NCBI GenBank assembly: GCA_016795065.1
Contig: JAEUIU010000084.1
Coordinates: forward strand, 1 to 50,731
DNA length: 50,731 bases
Origin: Phycisphaerae bacterium
GTDB lineage: Bacteria; Planctomycetota; Phycisphaerae; Phycisphaerales; SM1A02
Reading direction: 5' to 3'
Under the pieces are notes generated by a model. It saw only the letters and a list, made by a program, of their open reading frames with translations. It was not told the DNA's origin and did not search any database. This document shows, piece after piece, positions 14,412 to 23,006 of this stretch; the stretch's first letter is position 1; every line of letters begins with the position of its first letter. The position numbers and the translations under genes were made by a program.

Positions 14412-15882
14412 CCCGTCTCGCAGCGGCATGCAGACGTTCGTTCGCTGGATCCGCAGGGTGCTCGTGATCGAACCCGGCGAGGCACTTCCTCTGGCGGTCT
14501 CTTGCGGCCTGACCTTCCTCATCTTCACGGCGTGCTTCATTCTGCGACCGATTCGCGATGCAATCCAGAGCGAACAGGATCTGAGCAGCGAGCTCCCGTG
14601 GGTCGTCACCGCAACACTGGTCGGAATGTTCGTCGCCAGCGCGATCTTCTCCACCATCGCGTCGCGCGTGCCCAGACGGCTCATCCTGCCCGCGGTGCTC
14701 GAGCTCTTTGCCTTCACGACAATCGTCTTCTTCGTCCTCTTCCACAAGAGTGACGGCGCGACGCTCGTCTGGACGAGTCGAGCGTTCTACGTCTGGTACA
14801 GCGTGGTGAACCTGCTTGCGATCTCGACAGCATGGTCAGTCTTCACGGATACCTACTCGGTCGACCAGTCGCGACGGCTCTTTGCCAAGATCAGTATCGG
14901 TTCGACCGTCGGCGCCATGACGGGATCAAAGATCTCCGCCCTCTTCGCCGAGTCCTTGGGCACGAACATGCTGTTGCCCATCTCGGTGGTGCTCCTTCAG
15001 GTTGCGGTGGTGCTTGGCTGGTGGGTCAGCGGCCGGGCCCGGTCGGACGAGACGACGTTGACCGAACGGCCGAGTGACACCTCGACCACAAGCGAGTCCA
15101 CACGTCCCTCCGACCAGCGCATCGGAGGTGGGATCCTCGACGGCGTGATTGCCGTCGCCACGCAACCCTACCTCCTCCTCATCGCAGGCTACATACTTCT
15201 TTACACCATCACCTCGACCTTCCTCTCGATCCAACAGTCACGCATTCTCGCGACGATCTTCTCCCACGACGACCCAGGCGCCGCCCGCGCCGCCAGAACG
15301 GCCTTCAGTGCCGACATCAGTTTTCTCTCCAACCAAATCGTGCTTGGCACCCAACTCCTGCTCAGCGCTCGCATCACTCGTTGGTTAGGGATCCGGCGGA
15401 CCCTGTTCGTGACGCCGGTCGTGACCGTCCTTGGTTTCGCGCTCATCGCTTGGCGCGAGTCCGCCACCACACTTCTGATAGCCATGGTGGGACGCTCTTC
15501 GATGCACTATGCGATCGACCGGCCGTCGCGGGAAGCCCTGTATTCGCCGCTCAGCCGCGAGTTGAAGTACAAGGCCAAGAACCTCATCGACACCTTCGTC
15601 TATCGGGGCGGCGATGCCCTCACCGCCTGGTGGGTGGCGTTCCTTCCGGTCACGGTGCTGCTCTGCGCAACCCTCTCGATCCAGATCGGGTTACACGCCA
15701 GCGACGGACTGCTCGCCTGGTGGCCGGCGTTCGTTCCGAAGGGAATTCCCCTGGCCCTCTCGACGCTCATCGCGGCTCTCGCCTGGTGCGTCATCGCCTA
15801 CCCCCTCGGACGACATTACCTCCGTCGCGTCGACGAACGGGCCAGTCGAACTTCGCCCGAGCCAGGCCCGCGAATGGAATAG
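14404..15882 (+). CDS. Nucleotide (NTP/NDP) transporter-like MFS membrane protein
   Basis: The 492-residue protein has about 11-12 hydrophobic segments and the N-terminal signature FILRPIRDAIQ, which corresponds to the LRPxRD motif of the Npt1/Npt2 ATP/ADP-transporter family within the major facilitator superfamily. A hydrophilic loop rich in Ser/Thr (about residues 215-240) divides two halves. In free-living bacteria such homologues are probably not energy parasites; the substrate is unknown. ATG 14404 overlaps the histidine kinase stop by eight bases, so the three genes form one coupled operon and the protein may double as the kinase's membrane sensor. Confidence 0.75.
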   Translation: MSDPSRSGMQTFVRWIRRVLVIEPGEALPLAVSCGLTFLIFTACFILRPIRDAIQSEQDLSSELPWVVTATLVGMFVASAIFSTIASRVPRRLILPAVLELFAFTTIVFFVLFHKSDGATLVWTSRAFYVWYSVVNLLAISTAWSVFTDTYSVDQSRRLFAKISIGSTVGAMTGSKISALFAESLGTNMLLPISVVLLQVAVVLGWWVSGRARSDETTLTERPSDTSTTSESTRPSDQRIGGGILDGVIAVATQPYLLLIAGYILLYTITSTFLSIQQSRILATIFSHDDPGAARAARTAFSADISFLSNQIVLGTQLLLSARITRWLGIRRTLFVTPVVTVLGFALIAWRESATTLLIAMVGRSSMHYAIDRPSREALYSPLSRELKYKAKNLIDTFVYRGGDALTAWWVAFLPVTVLLCATLSIQIGLHASDGLLAWWPAFVPKGIPLALSTLIAALAWCVIAYPLGRHYLRRVDERASRTSPEPGPRME

Positions 15883-16050
15883 GACTCGGTATCCTGCCTC
15901 TGGAGACCTCGTCGCGGCCCGCAATGGATCGCGAAGGAGCCCGTTCAGAGCGGCTCTCCCCTCGAAATCGCCAGACTGTTGTCCCGGGGTGGGTTGAACG
16001 GTGTGGTTCATCACCCCTCTCACGGTTGGCCACTGCAAGGAATCTTCAGC

Positions 16051-16815
16051 ATGTCACGCGTCCGAGTTTTCGCGTCCGTCGTCACGCTTCTCATCACGTC
16101 CATGGCCTGCGCCCAAGGCGCCGGCCGACCCGCTGGTGGCCCCCCAGGTGGGGGTCTTGGCAGCGGCCCAGCCCCCAGCCCGGACGCCGTCGTCGATCGC
16201 TTCATGCAGGGTGACAAGAACGCCGACGGCAAGTTGACCAAGGATGAGCTTCCCGCTCCCTTCGTCGAGCGAGCCTTCGACGCCGCCGATGCCAACAAGG
16301 ATGGCTCGATCGATCGTGATGAGCTCACCAAGTACATGAAGGCACAGTCCGAGGGCCGTGGACGCGGCGGCGCTGGCGAAGGCCGTGGCGAGGGCGGACC
16401 GCAGGAAGGTCGCGGCGAAGGTCGCGAAGGCCGCGCTCCCCGCGGCGGCAGCTTTGAGGGCGGCATGAAGCAGGCCGGTCGCGGCTTCAAGGGGCTTGAG
16501 AAGTCCACCTTCACCGCCGAGAGCATGAACGCCGATCTCGAAGCCGTCAGCCTCATTCAGGCTGGCATGGCCTCCTCGAAGGGGCTCATCGGTCAGGTCA
16601 AGATGAGCGACGCCGCCAAGAAGAAGTTCGGCACCGATGAGGCAGCCTTCAAGGCCGAGCTCCGCAAGCAGCTTTTTGCCGCGCTGAAGGAAGCGATCGT
16701 CCTCGAGGAGGCCATCCTCGCCGGCAAGTCCGCCGACGCGAAGGCCGCCTACGAGCGCCTCCACAAGGCCGAAGAGGCCGGCCACGAGCTCTTCCAGGCC
16801 GAAGAGAAGGACTGA
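16051..16815 (+). CDS. Secreted EF-hand protein with Gly/Arg/Glu-rich linker
   Basis: The 254-residue protein has a signal peptide (cleavage likely after SMACA). Two canonical EF-hand loops follow (DKNADGKLTKDE and DANKDGSIDRDE) which should bind Ca2+. A low-complexity linker of repeated GRGEG-type sequence comes next. The helical C-terminal domain ends in AYERLHKAEEAGHELFQ, which resembles the last helix of cytochrome b562-like four-helix bundles; the heme-ligating residues are not established here. ATG 16051 has AAGGA eight bases upstream. A strong hairpin terminator follows at 16845. Confidence 0.8.
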   Translation: MSRVRVFASVVTLLITSMACAQGAGRPAGGPPGGGLGSGPAPSPDAVVDRFMQGDKNADGKLTKDELPAPFVERAFDAADANKDGSIDRDELTKYMKAQSEGRGRGGAGEGRGEGGPQEGRGEGREGRAPRGGSFEGGMKQAGRGFKGLEKSTFTAESMNADLEAVSLIQAGMASSKGLIGQVKMSDAAKKKFGTDEAAFKAELRKQLFAALKEAIVLEEAILAGKSADAKAAYERLHKAEEAGHELFQAEEKD

Positions 16816-16844
16816 TTCAACAAATCGAACCCTGATGCAGCTTC

Positions 16845-16876
16845 ACAAGGGGCGCCGCTCATGCGGCGCCCCTTGT
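16845..16876 (+). terminator. Perfect 14-bp stem terminator-like hairpin
   Basis: ACAAGGGGCGCCGC (16845-16858) and its exact complement (16863-16876) enclose the loop TCAT, 30 bases after the EF-hand gene stop. It lacks a clean U-run. An ATG in the loop is in frame with prfA, but is unlikely to be its start. Confidence 0.7.
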
Positions 16877-16926
16877 CGTTGTGCGGATATGGCGGCCCGA
16901 GGACTCCCATTCGCGCCAGGCGTGAC

Positions 16927-18075
16927 GTGCAGCGGCTCCCCCCGCATAATGCCCCACTCGCCGTTGACTTCACGACCCACCTGCTGGATCGCATCATCAT
17001 CACCCTCCCCGACAACCTCCGTCGCACGCTCGACGAGATCCTTGCCGAAGACACGGCCCTCGAGCGGTCGCTGCACGAACCCGAGATCGCCAGCGATCAC
17101 CGCAAGGTGCGGACGATCGGCCAGCGGCGTCGAGCGATCCAGTCGACGGTGGATGCGTGGCGCGAATTCCTCGCAAAGGAACGGGAGCGTGAGGATCTCC
17201 TCGCCCTCCGCGCCGGCGGCGATCGCGATCTCGCGGCCATGGCGGCCGAAGAACTCCCTCCGCTCGAGGCGGCGATCGACGCCTTGGCCGCAGGCATCCG
17301 GACCCAGCTCGTCACCAGCGACGATCGTGCGATCGGAAGCGTCATGCTCGAAGTCCGCATGGGCGTGGGCGGCGATGAGGCGGCGCTCTGGGCCGGCGAG
17401 CTCTTTGAGATGTACCGCAAGTTCGCCGAGCTGCGCGGTTGGCGATGGGAACTTCTGGACATGAAGCCGGGCGACGTCGGTGGCATCACCCATGCGATCG
17501 CCAATGTCGTCGGCGAGGGCGTGTGGAGTGAGTTGGGCTACGAAGGCGGCACGCACCAGGTGAAGCGCGTCCCCGCGACCGAGGCGGCGGGCCGCATCCA
17601 CACCTCGACCGCGACCGTGGCCGTCATGCCAGAGCCGGAGGAAGTCGACGCGACACTCGACCCGGCCGAGGTGAAGGAGATCATCACCACCGCCCAAGGC
17701 CCCGGCGGACAGAACGTGAACAAGGTCGCGACCGCGGTGCACCTCATCCACCTTCCGACGGGACTCGAGGTGCGCATGCAGGAAACGCGAAGTCAGACGC
17801 AGAATCGCGAGAAGGCGTGGCGTCTTCTCCGGGCCCGCGTGCATGAGCGCCGACAGCAGGAGGCCCACGCCAAGCGCGGCGAGCTCCGGCGCTCGATGAT
17901 CGGTTCCGGCGATCGAGCGGAGAAGATCCGAACCTATCGATGGAAGGAAAACGTCGCCGTCGATCATCGCGTCGAGCGGAGCTTCAATCTCCAAACGCTC
18001 CTCGGCGGCGGGCTCGACACGTTGGTGCGCGAACTCGCCGCCAAGGACATTGAGGAACGTCTGGCCTCGCTGTGA
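16927..18075 (+). CDS. prfA: Peptide chain release factor 1
   Basis: RF1 terminates translation at UAA and UAG. The protein carries the anticodon-like tripeptide Pro-Ala-Thr (PxT, residues 216-218) in KRVPATEAAGRIHTS. It also has the universal GGQ (260-262) in GPGGQNVNKVATAVHLIH, which is N-methylated in most bacteria. With GTG 16927 as start the length is 382, slightly above the usual 360. An ATG at 16861 lies inside the preceding terminator hairpin and seems unlikely, and no in-frame ATG lies near the expected N-terminus. The true start may be another non-ATG codon between 16927 and 17000. Confidence 0.92.
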   Translation: MQRLPPHNAPLAVDFTTHLLDRIIITLPDNLRRTLDEILAEDTALERSLHEPEIASDHRKVRTIGQRRRAIQSTVDAWREFLAKEREREDLLALRAGGDRDLAAMAAEELPPLEAAIDALAAGIRTQLVTSDDRAIGSVMLEVRMGVGGDEAALWAGELFEMYRKFAELRGWRWELLDMKPGDVGGITHAIANVVGEGVWSELGYEGGTHQVKRVPATEAAGRIHTSTATVAVMPEPEEVDATLDPAEVKEIITTAQGPGGQNVNKVATAVHLIHLPTGLEVRMQETRSQTQNREKAWRLLRARVHERRQQEAHAKRGELRRSMIGSGDRAEKIRTYRWKENVAVDHRVERSFNLQTLLGGGLDTLVRELAAKDIEERLASL

Positions 18076-18098
18076 GCGCGGCTTGAATGCGAACCGCC

Positions 18099-18659
18099 TT
18101 ACTTCGAACGGCGACGGCGAGCCGCGACGGCGAGCAGCGAGGTGAACATCATCGTGACGCCGGGGGCCGGAACAGCCGCCGGGGCGCCGTCGCTTCCAAA
18201 GACCCAGCCGTCCCACGAGCCATCACTCACGATGCGGTCGCCGAACCCCACGAAGGACGATTCCCAAGCGGCCGTTGCGCTTTCCTTCGTCCAGTAGTGC
18301 CAGAAGTCGAGGAAGTCCGGCGGCGAGCCGAAGCCTGCATTGGCATCGCTTCCGATCGACTGGCCGAAGAGGGCGTCACCAAACGGAAACGTCACGATGT
18401 CGCTGGTGAAGTAGCCAGGCTGGGCAGCGCCAACGATGTCGAAGAGATCGCGACCCGTGACGGTCCCCTCCCAGTGGACAAGGTAGAGGTAGCTGTTGCC
18501 GTTCTGGAAGTCGAATTGGAGATGCGAGGCGTTGCCGCCCGAACCGACCTCAAACGTCGCGACGAGCGAGGCGTCGGCGGATCCCGCCCCGATCAAGGCG
18601 AACAGCGACGCCGCAAGCGCGAAGCGCGCAGTGCGAACACGAGACAATTCCTGGGACAT
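18099..18659 (-). CDS. Exported protein with PEP-CTERM-type (VPAPG) sorting signal
   Basis: The 186-residue protein begins with a signal peptide (hydrophobic residues 12-26, cleavage near ADA-S). It has a small Gly/Asp/Ser/Phe-rich extracellular body and ends with VPAPG, a hydrophobic stretch and ARRRRSK. This is the tripartite layout of PEP-CTERM-type sorting signals, which an exosortase removes during delivery to the outer surface. No exosortase gene lies in the window. The body has no recognised catalytic motif. ATG 18659 is preceded by GGAG at a suitable distance. It converges on prfA. Confidence 0.82.
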   Translation of the reverse strand: MSQELSRVRTARFALAASLFALIGAGSADASLVATFEVGSGGNASHLQFDFQNGNSYLYLVHWEGTVTGRDLFDIVGAAQPGYFTSDIVTFPFGDALFGQSIGSDANAGFGSPPDFLDFWHYWTKESATAAWESSFVGFGDRIVSDGSWDGWVFGSDGAPAAVPAPGVTMMFTSLLAVAARRRRSK

Positions 18660-19017
18660 GCGACATGACTCCGTCGGGCCGAACTCGCGTCGGCCGATGC
18701 GAACTGGAACCAGAACCGAGGGAGTCGACCCGACTGACCGTCCGGCATGGTGCCAACGGATCACGGTGACGCGTTCGTGGCGGATTCGCACCGCCTTCCT
18801 CTCCCTCGCTCCGGACCTGCGTCGGGCAGGCCTACTCATGCTATCAGGCACCGTGCCGAGTGCTGATGACTCCAACCGAGGTCGGCCATCCTGAATGCTC
18901 ACTCGCAAGGCGATCTTCCGCCCATTCCGGCCCTGGACGCTTCCCTTGCCAAGACAGCTTCATAGGATGGACGAAACGCCGCACGCGCGGCGCATTCACT
19001 CCCAAGCGGAGTCCCGC
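18660..19017. other. Divergent intergenic region between the PEP-CTERM gene and an envelope protein gene
   Basis: These 358 bases carry no convincing ORF. A TAGGAT hexamer at 18963-18968 may be the -10 of the gene at 19018, with GGAG just before its ATG. Nothing else is clear. Confidence 0.4.
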
Positions 19018-19899
19018 ATGACGCCAGCGACTGTTGCTTCCCTTGTCCTTCTTGCCCAGATCATCAGTCAGGCGACCGCTCCCTCCGCGCCGCCCGCGGA
19101 TTCGGTCCCGACTCCGGCGCCGTCGCAGGCGCCGGTCGAGGCTCCCGCAACCTCACCCCGGGACATCCCGACCGTGCGGCTCGACCCTGAGCGCCCCTTT
19201 CCGGTGATCGGCTGGTGGAGCAACGGCGCCCAGATGATCGAGCTGAGCCCCGATGGCGCGTACCGGCTCTACGACTCGGCCAATCGATATCGCAAGCCGC
19301 TCGAGGTCGGCCGATGGAACCGACAGAACCACGCGGCGTTCTGGCTTGAGCCCTACACCATGCGGAAGGACGACCGCACGCGCGTGCCGCTCTCCGTGGT
19401 TGACGATCAGGTGGTCATCAACGTGCGCAAGTACAAGGCGATGACCTTCATCGAAACGCCACCCATGGTGGCCGAGGATCTCTTCCTTGGCCTGTGGGCG
19501 GGCGAGGGCGGAACGCTCCAACTCCTCCCGACGATGCGCTACCACTATGTCGCTCCGCGGGCGGCCGGTGAGAGCCAACCGGTGGTGATCTCCAGCCATC
19601 GAGGCGAGTGGCGGCTGCGCGAAGGCCGCGTGGAGTTGCTGCCCGATTCGCCGTCGGTCGCGGCAATGCTCCTCGAACCCGAATCGGTGCCGGTGGACGA
19701 AACCGGAGCGGCAACGAAGACTCCCGCCACCGAAGATGCGACGCGCACGTCCGACATCACCAACTCCTTCAATCGTCTGCGGAGCGTGGAAGGGACCCTC
19801 GATCGGATCGTCCAGCGCGCGACCGTCGGCCCGGGTGCGGCGAAGCCCGATGGCTCGGCGAAGCCGACCGAGCCGGCCCGCGCGACGCCGACCGGTTGA
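19018..19899 (+). CDS. Exported hypothetical protein
   Basis: The 293-residue protein has a short N-terminal hydrophobic segment (about residues 3-20) and a Pro/Ala/Ser-rich linker. Its globular region carries two similar blocks: 'GWWSNGAQMIELSPDGAYRLYDSANRYRKPLEVGRW' followed by 'GLWAGEGGTLQLL..MRYHYVAP'. The repeated G[WL]W-x-(D/L)-GxYR-x-GxW pattern resembles lipocalin-like or DUF-type beta-barrel repeats, but no family is named. The C-terminus is disordered and Thr/Pro/Lys-rich. A GGAG lies nine bases before ATG 19018. Confidence 0.7.
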   Translation: MTPATVASLVLLAQIISQATAPSAPPADSVPTPAPSQAPVEAPATSPRDIPTVRLDPERPFPVIGWWSNGAQMIELSPDGAYRLYDSANRYRKPLEVGRWNRQNHAAFWLEPYTMRKDDRTRVPLSVVDDQVVINVRKYKAMTFIETPPMVAEDLFLGLWAGEGGTLQLLPTMRYHYVAPRAAGESQPVVISSHRGEWRLREGRVELLPDSPSVAAMLLEPESVPVDETGAATKTPATEDATRTSDITNSFNRLRSVEGTLDRIVQRATVGPGAAKPDGSAKPTEPARATPTG

Positions 19900-19922
19900 G
19901 GCCCCACACACCGCCGTCCACC

Positions 19923-20399
19923 GTGTCCGGCTTCTCCTGGTGGCCCCGCTTTCATGACGTTGCGTACCGTCCCGGTCCGCGCGAGGCGCTGGCCATGCAT
20001 TGGAGGGCGAACCTCCTCATGCTCCGGTCGCCGCAGGCCATCGTCGGGTTTCTGCTCCTGAGCCTGTGGCCGCTTGCGTTCCTTCTCGCGGCGCTCTGGC
20101 TGATCGGCTTCCTGGGCGGTCGGGGAGGCGCCCCGCACCCCCTTCTCGGCGGGCAGCCTTTGGGCATCGCCGCCGGAGTCGCGACCTTGGTCGGGTTCCT
20201 CTTCCTTCAGCACATCGCCTTTTCCATCGCCCTGGTTCGGACCTATGCCCCATGTGTCCGGAAAGCGATCCGGGAGTCCGGCGTCCCGATATGCCTTGGA
20301 TGCGGACAGCTCCTGCACGCCCCTGACGCGGCTTCCTGCCCAGAATGCGGGATCGCGAGTGACGCGAAGGACGCGTCGGGCGGCCCAAACCGGCGCTAG
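19923..20399 (+). CDS. Small membrane protein with C-terminal zinc ribbon
   Basis: The 158-residue protein has two strongly hydrophobic segments (about residues 38-66 and 83-105). A C-terminal four-cysteine element follows, reading CLGCG then CPECG, a typical zinc ribbon facing the cytoplasm. The function is unknown; such membrane-anchored zinc ribbons are common in Planctomycetota. GTG 19923 gives the N-terminus MSGFSWWPRF; ATG 19995 is the alternative. It lies 23 bases after the exported hypothetical gene and may be in the same operon. Confidence 0.65.
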   Translation: MSGFSWWPRFHDVAYRPGPREALAMHWRANLLMLRSPQAIVGFLLLSLWPLAFLLAALWLIGFLGGRGGAPHPLLGGQPLGIAAGVATLVGFLFLQHIAFSIALVRTYAPCVRKAIRESGVPICLGCGQLLHAPDAASCPECGIASDAKDASGGPNRR

Positions 20400-20421
20400 C
20401 TGCTCCCTCGCACCGAACCGG

Positions 20422-20450
20422 TTCGAGATCGGCGCGATCTCCAGTATGAT
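20422..20450 (+). promoter_or_regulatory. lepA promoter with embedded dyad
   Basis: TTCGAG (20422-20427) and TATGAT (20445-20450) are separated by 17 bases. The spacer is almost filled by the perfect dyad GAGATCG-GCG-CGATCTC (20425-20441), which could be a repressor site. The predicted start is about 80 bases before lepA. Confidence 0.5.
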
Positions 20451-20535
20451 GCGGGACTCTCGGTAGGCGAACGCCCTCTCCGCCCGGCGCGGTCGGTGCG
20501 ATTGGGCCATTCCCTCCCCTGCAAGCTCTCGGCCG

Positions 20536-22350
20536 ATGCCTGTCCGCAACTTCTCCATCATCGCTCACATCGACCACGGGAAAAGCACCCTTGCCGATCG
20601 CCTGCTGCAGGCAACCAATGCGGTCAGCGAGCGCGAGGCCAAGGCCCAGCTCCTCGACTCGATGGACCTCGAGCGCGAGCGCGGCATCACCATCAAAGCC
20701 AGCGCGGTCACCGTCTATCACAAGCACAAGGGCGAGATCTATCAGCTCAACTTCATCGACACGCCCGGGCACGTCGACTTCGCCTATGAAGTCTCGCGAG
20801 CCCTCACCGCGTGCGAAGGTGCCGTTCTCGTCGTCGACTCGACGCAGGGCGTGCAGGCCCAGACCGTCGCCAACGCCTACCTTGCGGTGGCCAACAACCT
20901 CGAGCTGATCCCAGTCATCAACAAGATCGACCTCCCCGCCTCGCAGCCCGAGAAGGTCGCGATGGAAATCGAGAGCGTCCTCGGCCTGCCGGCAGAGGAC
21001 TGCATCCTGGTCAGCGCGAAGACCGGACAGGGGATTCAGGAATTGCTTGGCGCGATCTGCGAGCGACTCCCGGCCCCGCGTGCGGCGGTCACCACCAAGC
21101 TGCGAGCCCTGATCTTCGACAGCCACTACGACGACTACCGCGGCGTCGTCGTCTACTTCCGTGTCTTCGACGGCAAGATCAAGGTCGGCGACAAGATCCG
21201 CATGATGGGAACGGGCCGCACCTTCCAGGTGACCGAGCTGGGCCGCTACACGCCCTTCCCCACAAAGGTCACCCACCTCGACACCTCCGAGGTCGGTTAC
21301 ATGGTCGCGGCGATCAAGAGCCTCGGCGATGTCCGCGTCGGCGACACCATCACCCACGAGAACGACCTCGCTGACGAGGCCCTGCACGGCTATAAGGAGC
21401 CGAAGCAGATGGTCTTCTGCGACTTCTATCCCGCCAGCGCCGGTGCCGACGGTTCAAGCGGTAAGAAGGGCGACTTCGAGGCCCTGCGCGAGGCGATCGA
21501 GAAGTTGCACCTGAACGACGCAAGCTTCACCTTCGAGACCGAGCATAGCGAAGCGTTAGGCTTCGGCTTCCGCTGCGGATTCCTTGGCCTTTTGCACATG
21601 GACATCATCCAGGAGCGCCTCGAGCGCGAGGGTGACGTCGAGATCGTGCAGACCGCCCCGACAGTGAGCTACCTCGTCGACCTCAACGACGGCACGACGA
21701 TCGAGATCCACAATCCGGCAGACCTGCCCGACCTCTCGAAGGTGAAGGCCATCCGCGAGCCGATCGTCAAGATCGAGATCATCTGCCCGACGGTGAACAT
21801 CGGTGAGCTGATGAAGCTCTGCGACACCCGACGCGGCATCTTCAAGGGCCAGAAGTTCGTCAGCGACGACCGCCAGATGCTCGAATACGAACTACCGCTC
21901 GCCGAGATCATCTACGACTTCTACGACAAGCTGAAGTCAATCACCCGCGGCTACGGCACGATGGACTACGAGATCAAGGAGTACCGCCAGGACAACCTGG
22001 TGAAGGTCGCGATCCTCGTCAACGGCGAGCCGGTCGAGGCCCTCTGCCTGATCTGCCACCGCCACAATGCCGAGCAGCGCAGCCGCAGCATCCTCCAGAA
22101 GCTCAAGGCCCAGATCGACCGCCACCAGTTCGAGATCCCGATCCAGGCGGCGATCGGCGGCAAGATCATCGCCCGCGAGTCGATCAAGGCCCTGCGCAAG
22201 AACGTCACCGCCAAGTGCTACGGCGGCGACGTGAGTCGCAAGCGCAAACTCCTCGAGAAGCAGAAGGAAGGCAAGAAGCGGATGAAGACGATCGGCAGCG
22301 TCACCATCCCGCAGGAAGCGTTCATGGCGGTGCTGGAGCAGGGGGACTGA
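20536..22350 (+). CDS. lepA: Elongation factor 4 (LepA), ribosome back-translocase GTPase
   Basis: EF4 is a translational GTPase that acts on stalled or mistranslocated ribosomes. The 604-residue protein is of normal length. G1 is AHIDHGKST (residues 10-18), followed by the LepA form of the switch region DSMDLERERGITIK, G3 DTPGHVDF, G4 NKIDL and G5 SAKTG. The C-terminal LepA-specific domain ends in GKKRMKTIGSVTIPQEAFMA, as in homologues. ATG 20536 gives the canonical MPVRNFSIIAHIDHGK. Confidence 0.98.
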   Translation: MPVRNFSIIAHIDHGKSTLADRLLQATNAVSEREAKAQLLDSMDLERERGITIKASAVTVYHKHKGEIYQLNFIDTPGHVDFAYEVSRALTACEGAVLVVDSTQGVQAQTVANAYLAVANNLELIPVINKIDLPASQPEKVAMEIESVLGLPAEDCILVSAKTGQGIQELLGAICERLPAPRAAVTTKLRALIFDSHYDDYRGVVVYFRVFDGKIKVGDKIRMMGTGRTFQVTELGRYTPFPTKVTHLDTSEVGYMVAAIKSLGDVRVGDTITHENDLADEALHGYKEPKQMVFCDFYPASAGADGSSGKKGDFEALREAIEKLHLNDASFTFETEHSEALGFGFRCGFLGLLHMDIIQERLEREGDVEIVQTAPTVSYLVDLNDGTTIEIHNPADLPDLSKVKAIREPIVKIEIICPTVNIGELMKLCDTRRGIFKGQKFVSDDRQMLEYELPLAEIIYDFYDKLKSITRGYGTMDYEIKEYRQDNLVKVAILVNGEPVEALCLICHRHNAEQRSRSILQKLKAQIDRHQFEIPIQAAIGGKIIARESIKALRKNVTAKCYGGDVSRKRKLLEKQKEGKKRMKTIGSVTIPQEAFMAVLEQGD

Positions 22351-22640
22351 GAGCGGGTGCGTGCCTCGGCGCGGTTTCTCACCGCAGAGGTGAAGAGGTC
22401 GCGGAGGCCGGAGGGAGAAGGCGACAGAGGGGGCCGCGGCGTTCAGCCCGAGCGCCATCGACATCTGCGGCTGCGTCCGCGTCCCACATCGCCTGCACTT
22501 CAACCCGTCGCCAGAACTTCACAAGGCCCGACGTCTTGTGTCGCGAACCCCCGACTGTCCATGTTGAACAGGTTCACGCGGCGCGAGTCAGACGTTCGCT
22601 TCCCTATCGGCGGTCCTGCTCGCGGAAAGCGGACGCACCC
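22351..22640. other. Intergenic region between lepA and the anti-sigma gene
   Basis: The 290 bases separate convergent genes. A small inverted repeat, ACAAG/CTTGT, lies around 22521-22540. I see no convincing ORF, RNA or strong terminator in it. Confidence 0.4.
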
Positions 22641-23006
22641 CTACCGCCTCGCGCACTCCACCACATACACCTCGCCGCCTCGGCGGCCTATGCGTTCGCA
22701 GGCTCGGGCCAGCTCGAGTTCGACGGTGAGTTGCAGATCGTCGTTGATGAGTTCGACGTAGGCAGGGAGCGATCGCTTTCCCATGGCGACGTTTCGTTCG
22801 GTGCTGTCGTTCGGCTGCGTTCCGAAGCGTGCCGCGATCAGGGCGAGGGCGACAACCAGCACCGCCGCGGCGGTTCCGCGCACGACACGCCGGCGCGTGC
22901 GGCGCCGGGCGGTCGAGCGATCGAACTCGCCCAGCCCGCGGGCGAGCATCCGCTCATGATCGGGAGTCAGGGTGCCGGTCGAAATGTCGTCATCGTGTTC
23001 GTTCAT
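22641..23006 (-). CDS. Small membrane protein, candidate anti-sigma factor
   Basis: The 121-residue protein has an acidic N-terminus, a strongly basic stretch (Arg-rich residues 31-43), one transmembrane helix (about residues 44-60) and a periplasmic C-terminal part. Its start overlaps the stop of the ECF sigma gene by four bases (ATGA). This size, topology and coupling fit the membrane regulator of an ECF sigma factor. However, the N-terminal zinc-binding His-x3-Cys-x2-Cys motif of classical anti-sigma domains is absent, so the role rests on context. Confidence 0.65.
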   Translation of the reverse strand: MNEHDDDISTGTLTPDHERMLARGLGEFDRSTARRRTRRRVVRGTAAAVLVVALALIAARFGTQPNDSTERNVAMGKRSLPAYVELINDDLQLTVELELARACERIGRRGGEVYVVECARR

